The translations under genes were made by a program, and so were the position numbers. A DNA stretch of 6,284 bases from an uncultured Collinsella sp. Its GTDB lineage: Bacteria > Actinomycetota > Coriobacteriia > Coriobacteriales > Coriobacteriaceae. The notes beneath the pieces were generated by a model, which made no database searches, had not been told where the DNA came from, and saw only the letters and a program-made list of their open reading frames with translations. Below, piece after piece: positions 1-5,810 of this stretch. Every line of letters begins with the position of its first letter. Position 1 is the first letter of the stretch. The stretch covers positions 1 through 6,284 of the forward strand of contig CAJLRE010000085.1 in the NCBI GenBank assembly GCA_905208975.1, written 5' to 3'.

Positions 1-1
1 G

Positions 2-430
2 CATCGTCGTGCAATATGCGTCAACGAAGCCCAGGTAAGGGACACAAAAAGAAACGACACCGATCACGCGTGAAAAAGGCGTCTGCTCGGCGTCGTGCAT
101 GATGCTTCCATCTGCATTTTTGTTTGCGATTCCCTGCGTGCCGATCATCTGCGCCGCAGGGTCGATCTCGTACACCTGGTGCGTCACCACGGCGCCGTCC
201 GATCGGTAAAAGGTTGCATTGTCGCCCACGGCAATATCCGTTGGATCAACTTGGTGAACAAACACCATGGAGCCAACGGGTAGCTCGGGCTCCATAGAAC
301 CCGAAAGCACTGTATAGGGCGTGTATCCAAATGCACGAGGGACAAAAGAAACGACGGCAAGAGCCATGACGAGCGCAATCGCCAAGCTACTCAAAAGTGC
401 AATAAATCGTTTGAGTCTACGCGCCGTCAA
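2..430 (-). CDS. SipW-type signal peptidase I, 3' end cut off by the window edge
   Basis: Membrane serine protease that removes signal peptides from exported proteins outside the cytoplasmic membrane. I translated 143 residues by hand. They show a short basic N-terminus (RRLKR), a membrane helix at about residues 9-30, then the catalytic box VLSGSMEPELPVGS with Ser45 as the likely nucleophile. VVTHQVYEID follows, with His84 where classical bacterial LepB enzymes have Lys. This Ser/His pair marks the SipW/archaeal/eukaryotic ER class. The later GTQGIANKNADG and SRVIGVV segments also match that class; the last helix lies outside the window. An in-frame TGA at 440-442 leaves TTG at 428-430 as the only ordinary start, with a weak GGGGA about 11 nt upstream. 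SipW enzymes in Firmicutes often serve dedicated substrates such as TasA-like proteins; whether that holds here cannot be seen. Family call is secure, start less so. Confidence 0.85.
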   Translation of the reverse strand, partial: MTARRLKRFIALLSSLAIALVMALAVVSFVPRAFGYTPYTVLSGSMEPELPVGSMVFVHQVDPTDIAVGDNATFYRSDGAVVTHQVYEIDPAAQMIGTQGIANKNADGSIMHDAEQTPFSRVIGVVSFCVPYLGFVDAYCTTM

Positions 431-556
431 AGTGATAATTCATCCCCATCGAGGCCTTATTCGACCCATCCAAAGGTCAGCAAGTTTCAACAGGAACCGC
501 AAGGCGATTGAAAAGTGAGTCCGAAATAAGCCAATTTGGAATCTTTTCGTAATAAA

Positions 557-585
557 AACATAGCGATATGCTACAAATTTTTCAA
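557..585 (-). promoter_or_regulatory. Candidate sigma70-type promoter for the signal peptidase gene
   Basis: On the minus strand a -35-like TTGAAA (580-585, 5 of 6 to consensus) is followed after exactly 17 nt by TATGTT (557-562, 4 of 6). A start near 550 would give a leader of about 120 nt before the TTG start. The region is AT-rich against GC-rich surroundings. This is a motif match by eye only. Confidence 0.4.
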
Positions 586-593
586 TGTTTTGT

Positions 594-617
594 CGCCAAA
601 TGCTACCTATTTTGGCG
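594..617. promoter_or_regulatory. Inverted repeat CGCCAAA-N10-TTTGGCG, possible operator
   Basis: Two perfect 7-bp arms (594-600 and 611-617) are separated by 10 nt. The dyad centre is at about 605.5, just upstream of the candidate -35 box at 580-585, so roughly 55 bp before the predicted transcription start. Dimeric activators often bind at that distance. The binding protein is unknown, and a fortuitous dyad is possible. Confidence 0.35.
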
Positions 618-727
618 TAAGTGGTCATTTATCCCCAAATTAGTCTGTTTTATCCAATACTTACGACTAACCCCCTACGCAACTTCCCCATAGAAGGTTC
701 GTTTTTTGCGAAACTAAAATAATGGTA

Positions 728-737
728 CCCCCCCCCC
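728..737. repeat. Homopolymer run of ten C (G on the minus strand)
   Basis: Ten consecutive C residues sit in an AT-rich intergenic context. Such a run is prone to slipped-strand length change. Read on the minus strand, it lies between TTGTTT (744-749) and TACCAT or TATTTT, so it could act as a variable promoter spacer. That role is inference; the run itself is plain in the sequence. Confidence 0.9.
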
Positions 738-748
738 ACATTAAAACA

Positions 749-815
749 AACTACTGGAAGTGTCATTTATTTCCGACCCCCCTTTGCCGGAGTTTTATGA
801 CAGCCCCATGTAGTT
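749..815 (-). repeat. Long imperfect hairpin (inverted repeat with nested stem)
   Basis: The left arm 749-766 (AACTACTGGAAGTGTCAT) is nearly the reverse complement of the right arm 797-815. It has one bulged base, one mismatch and two positions that become G-U pairs when read as minus-strand RNA. A small inner stem, TCCG (772-775) with CGGA (788-791), surrounds a loop containing six C. The better pairing on the minus strand suggests an RNA structure from that strand, such as a leader, a terminator relic or a mini mobile element. No clear target-site duplication is visible. Confidence 0.6.
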
Positions 816-833
816 CGCAGCCCATAATCCTCT

Positions 834-1096
834 GAGAACCGTGTCCCAGAATTCGCTTGCGAAATGGGATGCGGTTTCCGCTTGTGGCCCCGTTGGGAAA
901 CCACATCCCACTCCGATCGCAAATTCCGGATCGCACTTTCCGCCAAGACCCTCAACCGGAAACGGCATCCCATTTCTCGGCCGAAAACTGGGATGCGGTT
1001 TCCACAGAGCCCCTCAACGGGAAACCGCATCCCATTCCAAAGGCAAATTCCGGGACGCAGCTTCCGCAACCCCACCCATCCGGAAATCCCATCCCA
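834..1096. repeat. Array of alternating inverted 15-bp arms with strict 31-bp spacing
   Basis: Arms of consensus TGGGATGCGGTTTCC (forward) alternate with its reverse complement GGAAACCGCATCCCA. Starts are 834 (reverse, 11/15), 865 (forward, exact), 896 (reverse, 14/15), 927 (forward, 9/15), 958 (reverse, 14/15), 989 (forward, exact), 1020 (reverse, exact), 1051 (forward, 11/15) and 1082 (reverse, 13/15). Every step is exactly 31 bp: a 15-bp arm plus a 16-bp spacer. The whole hairpin unit therefore repeats every 62 bp. Forward arms alternate between exact (865, 989) and diverged (927, 1051), and both diverged ones follow GCAAATTC, giving a 124-bp higher-order unit. The arms at 989 and 1020 form a perfect 15-bp stem with a 16-nt loop. 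The next expected arms, at 803 and 1113, are absent. The period is not a multiple of three and open frames across it look like chance, so it is not coding. Function is unknown; it does not fit CRISPR (inverted orientation, short related spacers). Confidence 0.85.
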
Positions 1097-1170
1097 CTCC
1101 GCACACATCCGGGCATAGAACAATCAGCTTATTAGGCCTTCCATCAATAAAGGGGCGCCCTCGTGTCACG

Positions 1171-1198
1171 AAAAAAGCCTCGAGAATCTCGAGGCTTT
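1171..1198 (-). terminator. Rho-independent terminator of the flavodoxin gene
   Basis: On the minus strand the perfect stem GCCTCGAG-ATT-CTCGAGGC (1177-1195) is followed by six T (1171-1176), and flanking A/T bases extend the stem by three pairs. It lies about 36 bp after the TAG stop of the flavodoxin gene at 1234-1236. The stem is GC-rich and the tract clean, so this is a strong intrinsic terminator that should separate this gene from the signal peptidase gene. Confidence 0.9.
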
Positions 1199-1233
1199 CA
1201 CGTTTGTATTATCTCGAGCGCGAGGCGACACGC

Positions 1234-1785
1234 CTACTCGCCCAGCACGGCCTTCTTGGCGGCTGCGGTCATGTTGTCCAGGTCCTCCTTGGTGGGGTGA
1301 TCCTTTGCGGCAACCCAGTTGTCGAGCAGCATCTTAAATCGGGCGTTTTCGGGATCTTGCTCGAGCATGGCCTCGTAGCGCTGCTTAACCGCGGGACCCA
1401 TCTTGCCCTGGCACATCGCCCAGCCCGCAAGCTCGGCATCCTCGGCCAGATTGGAAGTTACGCGGTCGACAATCTGCTGGTAATAGCTCTGGTCGGCCCC
1501 AAAGCCGCAGGTGCCAAACAGGAACACGCGCTTGCCGTGCAAGGCGGAGAGCAACGCCGCCACCGAGGGCGTGCAGGCACCCTTGTCGCACCAAAAACCG
1601 ACAAGCACCGTATCGGCAGCGCAGGCACCCTCTGCCTCGTGCGCGACCTGCTCCGGATCTGCATCATCGCTCAGCGCGGCGGCATGGATAAACTCGACGC
1701 CTGCAGCCTGCAGGGCGCGCTTGATCGCCCCCGAAACCATCCTGGTATTACCGCTCTTGCTGTTAACCACCATAGAGCATGTCAT
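1234..1785 (-). CDS. Flavodoxin family protein (Flavodoxin_3/BilS-like)
   Basis: Predicted cytoplasmic FMN-binding electron-transfer protein of 183 residues. After a first strand (CSMVVN) comes the phosphate-binding loop SKSGNT at residues 9-14. A second strand leads into VGFWCDKGACTP at 62-73, typical of the Flavodoxin_3 type, then VFLFGTCGFG at 87-96. WAMCQGKMGPAV (about 122-133) and the C-terminal DHPTKEDLDN region match the same family, which to my knowledge includes the BilS partner of bilirubin reductase. No bilR-like gene is in the window, so that role is not claimed. Six cysteines (residues 3, 55, 66, 71, 93 and 125) are many for this size. ATG 1785 is preferred because GAGG lies 10 nt upstream; GTG 1791 would leave only 4 nt and add two residues. 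The gene follows the ABC pair after a 111-bp gap and ends at a strong terminator. Confidence 0.9.
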   Translation of the reverse strand: MTCSMVVNSKSGNTRMVSGAIKRALQAAGVEFIHAAALSDDADPEQVAHEAEGACAADTVLVGFWCDKGACTPSVAALLSALHGKRVFLFGTCGFGADQSYYQQIVDRVTSNLAEDAELAGWAMCQGKMGPAVKQRYEAMLEQDPENARFKMLLDNWVAAKDHPTKEDLDNMTAAAKKAVLGE

Positions 1786-1844
1786 AGTCACGTTGCCTCG
1801 TTTCCCCCGAAACTCGAGCCATTAATGCAATTTGTTAAAAGCAT

Positions 1845-1872
1845 ATCTTAGTACTAACGACGCAGATGTAAA
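1845..1872 (-). promoter_or_regulatory. Candidate promoter of the flavodoxin gene
   Basis: On the minus strand TTTACA (1867-1872, 5 of 6) and TAAGAT (1845-1850, 4 of 6) are separated by 16 nt, followed by an AT-rich start region and a leader of about 50 nt. If real, the gene can be transcribed without the ABC genes. Judged by eye only. Confidence 0.4.
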
Positions 1873-1893
1873 CCATCTGCCGCTAATCGGCAG
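1862..1893 (-). promoter_or_regulatory. Two overlapping hairpins after the ABC operon
   Basis: GCAGATG (1862-1868) pairs with CATCTGC (1874-1880), a perfect 7-bp stem with a 5-nt loop. CTGCCG (1877-1882) pairs with CGGCAG (1888-1893), a perfect 6-bp stem with a 5-nt loop. The two share bases 1877-1880, so they cannot both form. They begin 3 nt after the ABC stop codon, and no T tract follows, so this is not a standard terminator. The first dyad also covers the candidate -35 box at 1867-1872 and could be an operator. Confidence 0.4.
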
Positions 1894-1896
1894 CCC

Positions 1897-3756
1897 CTAC
1901 TGGGCAAACTGGCTGCGGTAGAGCTCGGCGTAGAAGCCGCCTGCCGCTAGCAACTCGTCGTGCGTGCCGCGCTCGATAATCTCGCCGTCGCGCATCACCA
2001 GAATGCAGTCGGCGTTGCGGATGGTGCTCAGGCGGTGCGCCACCACAAAGCTTGTGCGGCCAGCCATGAGCTCGTCGAATGCTGCCTGCACCTGCAGCTC
2101 GGTGCGGGTATCGATGCTCGACGTTGCCTCGTCCAGCAGCAAGATCGCCGGGTCGGTAAGCATGACGCGCGCGATGCACAGCAGCTGTTTTTGACCCTGG
2201 CTAAACGTGCCGCCGTCCTCGCCAATCACCGTGTCGTAGCCGCCTGGCAGCTGCACGATAAACTTGTGCGCATGCGCGCGCTTGGCCGCCTCGATAACCT
2301 GTTCGCGTGTGGCATCGGGACAACCGTAGGCGATGTTGTCCGCCACCGTGCCCTCGAACAGCCACGTATCCTGCAGCACCATGCCAAAGGCACGGCGCAG
2401 GCTTGCGCGCGTGTAGTCACGCGAGGAACGGCCATCGACCGCGATGCGACCGGCGTCGATATCGTAGAACCGCAGCAGCAGGTTGATGAGCGTCGTCTTA
2501 CCGCAGCCCGTGGGACCGACCAGGGCAAAGCGCATGCCGGGCTTGGCCTCGATGCAGATATCCTGCAGCAGCTTGCGGTCGGGCACATAGCTAAAGTCCA
2601 CATGCTCAAAGGCCACCTCGCCCTGCGGGGCGGCAAGCTCCACGGCATCTGGCGCATCGGGCTCTTGCTCGCTGGCGTCGAGCAGCGCAAACATACGACG
2701 CGCCGAGGCATACGCCGTCTGGATTTGCGTAATGACGTTGGTGACCTCGTTGAACGGCTTAGTGTACTGGTTGGCGTAGGACAGGAAGATCTGCACGCCG
2801 CCCACCGTGAGCGCCGCAGGCACGCCCGCGATCACGCCCGCGCAGCCGATCACAGCGACCACGGCATAGATGATGTTATTGATAAAGCGCGTGCCGGGGT
2901 TGGAGAGCGAACCCATAAACTGCGCGCGCTCGCCCGCGGTGTAGAGCTCAGCGTTGAGGGCATCGAAGCGCTGCTGGGCGTTGGGGCCATAGGCAAAGGC
3001 GTCGACAAGCTTCTGCTCGCCCACGTATTCCTCGATATGACCGCCAAGCTGCCCTTGAATACGCTGCTGAGCCGTAAAGCTCTTGTTGGAGAGCTTGGCA
3101 ATAGCACCGGCGGCAAAGATGGAGAGCGGCGTGACGAGCACCACCACAAGCGTCATGGTCAGGTTAATGGAGAGCATAAACGCAAGCGTGCCCACGATGG
3201 TAATAACACCGGTGAAGAGCTGCGTGAAGCCCTGCAGCAGACCGTCGCCCACCTGATCGACGTCGTTGACCACGCGGCTCATAAGGTCGCCGTGGGCGTG
3301 GCTGTCGATAAAGCTGAGCGGCATGCGGCTGAGCTTGTCGCTCGCTTCCACGCGCATGTCGCGCACCGTCTCGTAGGACAGGCGGTTGACGCAGTAGCCC
3401 TGCAGCCACTGGAAGGCCGCAGCACCCATCACGACAATCGCGAGTTTGGTAACGAGCGGCAGCAGCGCATCGAAGTCCACCTGCCCGGTGGCAACGATGA
3501 GGTCGATGCCCTCACCAATGAGGATGGGCGTGTAGAGCTGCAGAATCACCGAGATGGCGGCGCTCACAAACGACGCCGTAAACGAAATACGGTGCGGGCG
3601 AACATAGCCCAGCAGGCGGCGCGTCACCGCGCCCACGGGATAGCGCTCGGGATCACCGGGTTGGCGCGGGCCGTCGCCCAGGTCGTTGAGGTTATCGTTG
3701 CCGGACACATTAGCGGTCATCGTGGCGACCGAACCGGAAGAAGTATACGGGTTCAT
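1897..3756 (-). CDS. ABC exporter half-transporter, catalytic subunit of a heterodimer
   Basis: A type IV (exporter-fold) half-transporter of 619 residues with an N-terminal membrane domain and a C-terminal ATPase. Residues 1-40 are a polar, probably disordered extension. Membrane helices span about 55-350, with the coupling-helix region near LSRMPLSFIDSHAHGDLMSR (142-161). In the ATPase domain I see Walker A GPTGCGKT (414-421), Q-loop Gln462, signature FSQGQ (518-522), Walker B ILLLDE with catalytic Glu543, D-loop SSID, and switch His574. The signature is altered (Gln for the first Gly of LSGGQ) while Walker B and His are intact. This is the pattern of the consensus half in TM287/288- or BmrCD-like heterodimers. 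ATG 3756 is chosen because AGGAGG (3765-3770) lies at ideal distance, and the upstream stop codon touches it. The substrate is not visible; multidrug or lipid-like compounds are typical for the family. Confidence 0.95.
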   Translation of the reverse strand: MNPYTSSGSVATMTANVSGNDNLNDLGDGPRQPGDPERYPVGAVTRRLLGYVRPHRISFTASFVSAAISVILQLYTPILIGEGIDLIVATGQVDFDALLPLVTKLAIVVMGAAAFQWLQGYCVNRLSYETVRDMRVEASDKLSRMPLSFIDSHAHGDLMSRVVNDVDQVGDGLLQGFTQLFTGVITIVGTLAFMLSINLTMTLVVVLVTPLSIFAAGAIAKLSNKSFTAQQRIQGQLGGHIEEYVGEQKLVDAFAYGPNAQQRFDALNAELYTAGERAQFMGSLSNPGTRFINNIIYAVVAVIGCAGVIAGVPAALTVGGVQIFLSYANQYTKPFNEVTNVITQIQTAYASARRMFALLDASEQEPDAPDAVELAAPQGEVAFEHVDFSYVPDRKLLQDICIEAKPGMRFALVGPTGCGKTTLINLLLRFYDIDAGRIAVDGRSSRDYTRASLRRAFGMVLQDTWLFEGTVADNIAYGCPDATREQVIEAAKRAHAHKFIVQLPGGYDTVIGEDGGTFSQGQKQLLCIARVMLTDPAILLLDEATSSIDTRTELQVQAAFDELMAGRTSFVVAHRLSTIRNADCILVMRDGEIIERGTHDELLAAGGFYAELYRSQFAQ

Positions 3757-5601
3757 CTAGCAACCCTCCTTTGAGCAAGTAGGCGCAGGGGCAGTCGGGG
3801 CGGACGCGGGCACCGTGCTCCCCTGCTGGCCCTCGAGCTCCTCGCGGCGCAGCTGCGACTGGCAAATCTCGCGATAGAGCTGGCAGCTTGCATACAGCTC
3901 GTCATGCGTGCCCAGGCCCGCAACCGATCCGTGGTCGAGCACGCAGATCATGTCGGCATCGCGCACGGTCGAGACGCGCTGGCTCACAATCACCGTGGTC
4001 AGCGGCAGCCCGCCCTCGGCGGCACCGCGCACGCTGCGCTCGCGAATGGCATGGCGAAGCGCCGCGTCGGTCTTAAAGTCGAGCGCCGAGGCAGAATCGT
4101 CCATGATCAATATCCGAGGCGAACCCACCAAGGCGCGCGCGATGGTCAGGCGCTGGCGCTGGCCACCGCTAAAGTTCTTGCCGCCCGCCTCGACCGGGGC
4201 ATCGAGCCCCTGCGGTTTGTTGCGCACGAACTCGCTCGCCTGCGCCATGTCGAGCGCCGCCCAGAGCTCCTCGTCGGTTGCCGACTCGTCACGCCAGGTC
4301 AGGTTGCTGCGGATCGTGCCGCTCACCAGCGACGCGCGCTGCGGTACGGTCGCGACCACGTGGCGCAGCTGGTCGAGCGGCCAGGTGCGCACGTCGGCAC
4401 CCATCACGCTCACGCTGCCGGTGCTCGCATCGTAGAGGCGCAGAATAAGCGAAACGAGCGTGGACTTGCCGCTACCCGTGCCGCCGATAATACCGAGCGT
4501 CTTGCCCAGCGGGAGCTCCAGCGTCACATCGTTGACAGCATTGGCCGCGCCGGCGCCAAACGAGAAGCTCGCATGGTCAAAGCTCAGCGCAGGAACGGGA
4601 GCGACATTGCCCGGCTCGGGCAGTGCGACCGTCTCGTTGTCCTCGTCGGTGATGCTCGGCATGCAATTGAGCACCTCGTTGATGCGCGACGCGCTGGCGC
4701 TCGCCTTGGTAAAGACCACAACCAGGTTGGCGACGTACACGATGGAGGTGAGCGTCTGCGTCATGTAGTTCACAAACGCCATGACCTGGCCCTGCGTGAG
4801 CTCGCCCACGTTGACCTGGATACCGCCCACCCACAGGATGGCGCACACGCCCAGGTTCATCACAAGAAACGTGACGGGGTTGAGAATCGACGAGAGCTTG
4901 CCCACCGCGATGGCAGTATTGGCCTGGTCGTCGGCTGCCTGGGCAAAGCGCTCGCGCTCATGGTCCTCGCGCACGAAGGCGCGAACCACGCGGGCGCCCG
5001 AAAGGCCCTCGCGGCAGATAAGCGCGATGCGGTCAAGCTTTGCCTGCAGTTGCTTGTAGTACGGGATACAGCGCGCCATGACAAACCAAAACACCAGGCC
5101 GATGGCGGGCGTGCAAATCAAAAAGATAATGCCGAGCTTAAGGTCGATGGCAAGGGCCGCGACCATGGAGCCCACCGCCAGGAAGGGCCAGCGGATGAGC
5201 ATGCGCACGCCCAGCGCCACAGCGAGCTGCACCTGGTTGACGTCGTTGGTGATGCGGGTGATAAGCGACGGCGTGCCGAAGCGGTCGAGTTCGGCATAGC
5301 TCAGCTTGTTGATGTGCTCGTAGAGCGCACCACGGATATCGGTGCCCATGCCCTGCGAGGTAAGCGCCGCCATCTTTTGGCAGACAAGCGTAAACGAGAT
5401 GCCGATCACGGCCATGGCGGCAAGCACCATACCGCAGCGGATGACGGCGCTCACGTCGTGCGAGCCAATGCCTTTATCGATCATCTGGGCAATCACCAGC
5501 GGCGTAAGCAGGTCAAAGATCACTTCGATCAGCTTGCACGCAGGGCCAATCACCATATACCGGCGAAACTTACCACCAAAACGCCTGAGCAGCTCAATCA
5601 T
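3757..5601 (-). CDS. ABC exporter half-transporter, degenerate-site subunit of a heterodimer
   Basis: Half-transporter of 614 residues from ATG 5601. Membrane helices occupy about residues 15-300 and the ATPase domain the C-terminal half. Motifs in this numbering are Walker A GGTGSGKST (373-381), Q-loop Gln421, a full signature FSGGQ (477-481), Walker B ILIMDD (497-502) with Asp502 in place of catalytic Glu, and Gln541 in place of the switch His (VIVSQRVST). These losses make its own ATP site poorly or non-hydrolytic, while its intact signature completes the active site of the partner at 1897-3756. A Pro/Ala/Thr-rich tail of about 25 residues ends the protein; part of it encodes the partner's ribosome binding site. 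GTG 5658 would add 19 residues but has no Shine-Dalgarno sequence and lies upstream of the likely -10 box. ATG 5601 has AGGGAG 9 nt upstream and starts MIELLRRF, as relatives do. It is the first gene of the operon, and no regulator gene is adjacent. Confidence 0.95.
   Translation of the reverse strand: MIELLRRFGGKFRRYMVIGPACKLIEVIFDLLTPLVIAQMIDKGIGSHDVSAVIRCGMVLAAMAVIGISFTLVCQKMAALTSQGMGTDIRGALYEHINKLSYAELDRFGTPSLITRITNDVNQVQLAVALGVRMLIRWPFLAVGSMVAALAIDLKLGIIFLICTPAIGLVFWFVMARCIPYYKQLQAKLDRIALICREGLSGARVVRAFVREDHERERFAQAADDQANTAIAVGKLSSILNPVTFLVMNLGVCAILWVGGIQVNVGELTQGQVMAFVNYMTQTLTSIVYVANLVVVFTKASASASRINEVLNCMPSITDEDNETVALPEPGNVAPVPALSFDHASFSFGAGAANAVNDVTLELPLGKTLGIIGGTGSGKSTLVSLILRLYDASTGSVSVMGADVRTWPLDQLRHVVATVPQRASLVSGTIRSNLTWRDESATDEELWAALDMAQASEFVRNKPQGLDAPVEAGGKNFSGGQRQRLTIARALVGSPRILIMDDSASALDFKTDAALRHAIRERSVRGAAEGGLPLTTVIVSQRVSTVRDADMICVLDHGSVAGLGTHDELYASCQLYREICQSQLRREELEGQQGSTVPASAPTAPAPTCSKEGC
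3764..3772 (-). promoter_or_regulatory. Ribosome binding site inside the upstream ABC gene
   Basis: AAAGGAGGG on the minus strand lies 7 nt before ATG 3756 and overlaps the codons for the last Lys-Glu-Gly of the upstream subunit. The TAG stop (3757-3759) directly abuts the ATG. Ribosomes finishing the first subunit can restart at once, which favours equal synthesis of the two halves. Confidence 0.85.
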
Positions 5602-5642
5602 GTATAGGCGCTCCCTATCATCATTCACACTCAATTCGAACC

Positions 5643-5675
5643 ATGATAGTACCGCCACCCCAAAAGAAGCGTAAA
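5643..5675 (-). promoter_or_regulatory. Candidate promoter of the ABC exporter operon
   Basis: On the minus strand TTTACG (5670-5675, 4 of 6) is followed after 18 nt by TACTAT (5646-5651, 4 of 6). The overlapping TATCAT (5643-5648) is a better -10 (5 of 6) but then sits too far from that -35. A start near 5637 leaves a leader of about 35 nt before ATG 5601 and excludes GTG 5658 as the start. Confidence 0.4.
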
Positions 5676-5751
5676 CAACTCGTCATTTCTAACGGGATTC
5701 AGTTTTCAGAGGAGCATACGCGCACACCCAGCCAGTGGCGGGCCAATCGCT

Positions 5752-5760
5752 TGATATACT
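5752..5760 (+). promoter_or_regulatory. Extended -10 promoter of the plus-strand secreted protein gene
   Basis: TGATATACT contains the extended -10 TGn element directly before TATACT (5755-5760, 5 of 6 to consensus). No good -35 is present at 16-18 nt, which extended -10 promoters tolerate. Transcription would start near 5767, giving a leader of about 44 nt. Together with the minus-strand promoter it makes 5602-5810 a divergent regulatory region. Confidence 0.5.
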
Positions 5761-5810
5761 TACATTAGTGCTACCAAGTTAGTCGCCGACCCTTGAAATG
5801 AGGTGCCGAG

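Larger units (their letters stand above)
431..727. other. AT-rich intergenic region, no gene seen
   Basis: This stretch lies upstream of the signal peptidase gene and is clearly richer in A and T than the genes, especially from 500 to 727. Short open frames here on both strands give sequences with no recognisable family, signal peptide or good ribosome binding site. I see only the candidate promoter and dyad listed separately. Confidence 0.6.

Noticed and set aside
440..628. 62-residue minus-strand open frame in the same frame as the signal peptidase, ending at the TGA just before it
   Set aside because: No recognisable domain, and the candidate promoter lies inside it. The peptidase family normally starts close to the membrane helix, so a read-through fusion is unlikely.
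834..1096. CRISPR array
   Set aside because: Arms alternate in orientation, are only 15 bp, diverge from each other, and the 16-bp spacers are related rather than unique. No cas gene is near.
767..1123. 118-residue minus-strand open frame over the repeats
   Set aside because: Composed of translated repeat arms and hairpin sequence, with no protein family features or ribosome binding site that I can see.
841..1851. 336-residue plus-strand open frame across the repeat array and antisense to the flavodoxin gene
   Set aside because: Its first part is translated inverted repeat (recurrent KPHP and TASH peptides) and the rest is the antisense shadow of a real gene. Two other plus frames are also open over the array, because the 62-bp period rotates the frame in stop-poor DNA.
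1960..3774. Long plus-strand open frames opposite both ABC genes (also 3904-5607)
   Set aside because: Antisense shadows of high-GC genes; the minus strand carries complete, ordered ABC motifs.
5602..5658. GTG 5658 as start of the degenerate ABC subunit
   Set aside because: No Shine-Dalgarno sequence, the extension is unlike the family N-terminus, and it lies upstream of the likely -10 box; ATG 5601 has AGGGAG at good spacing.
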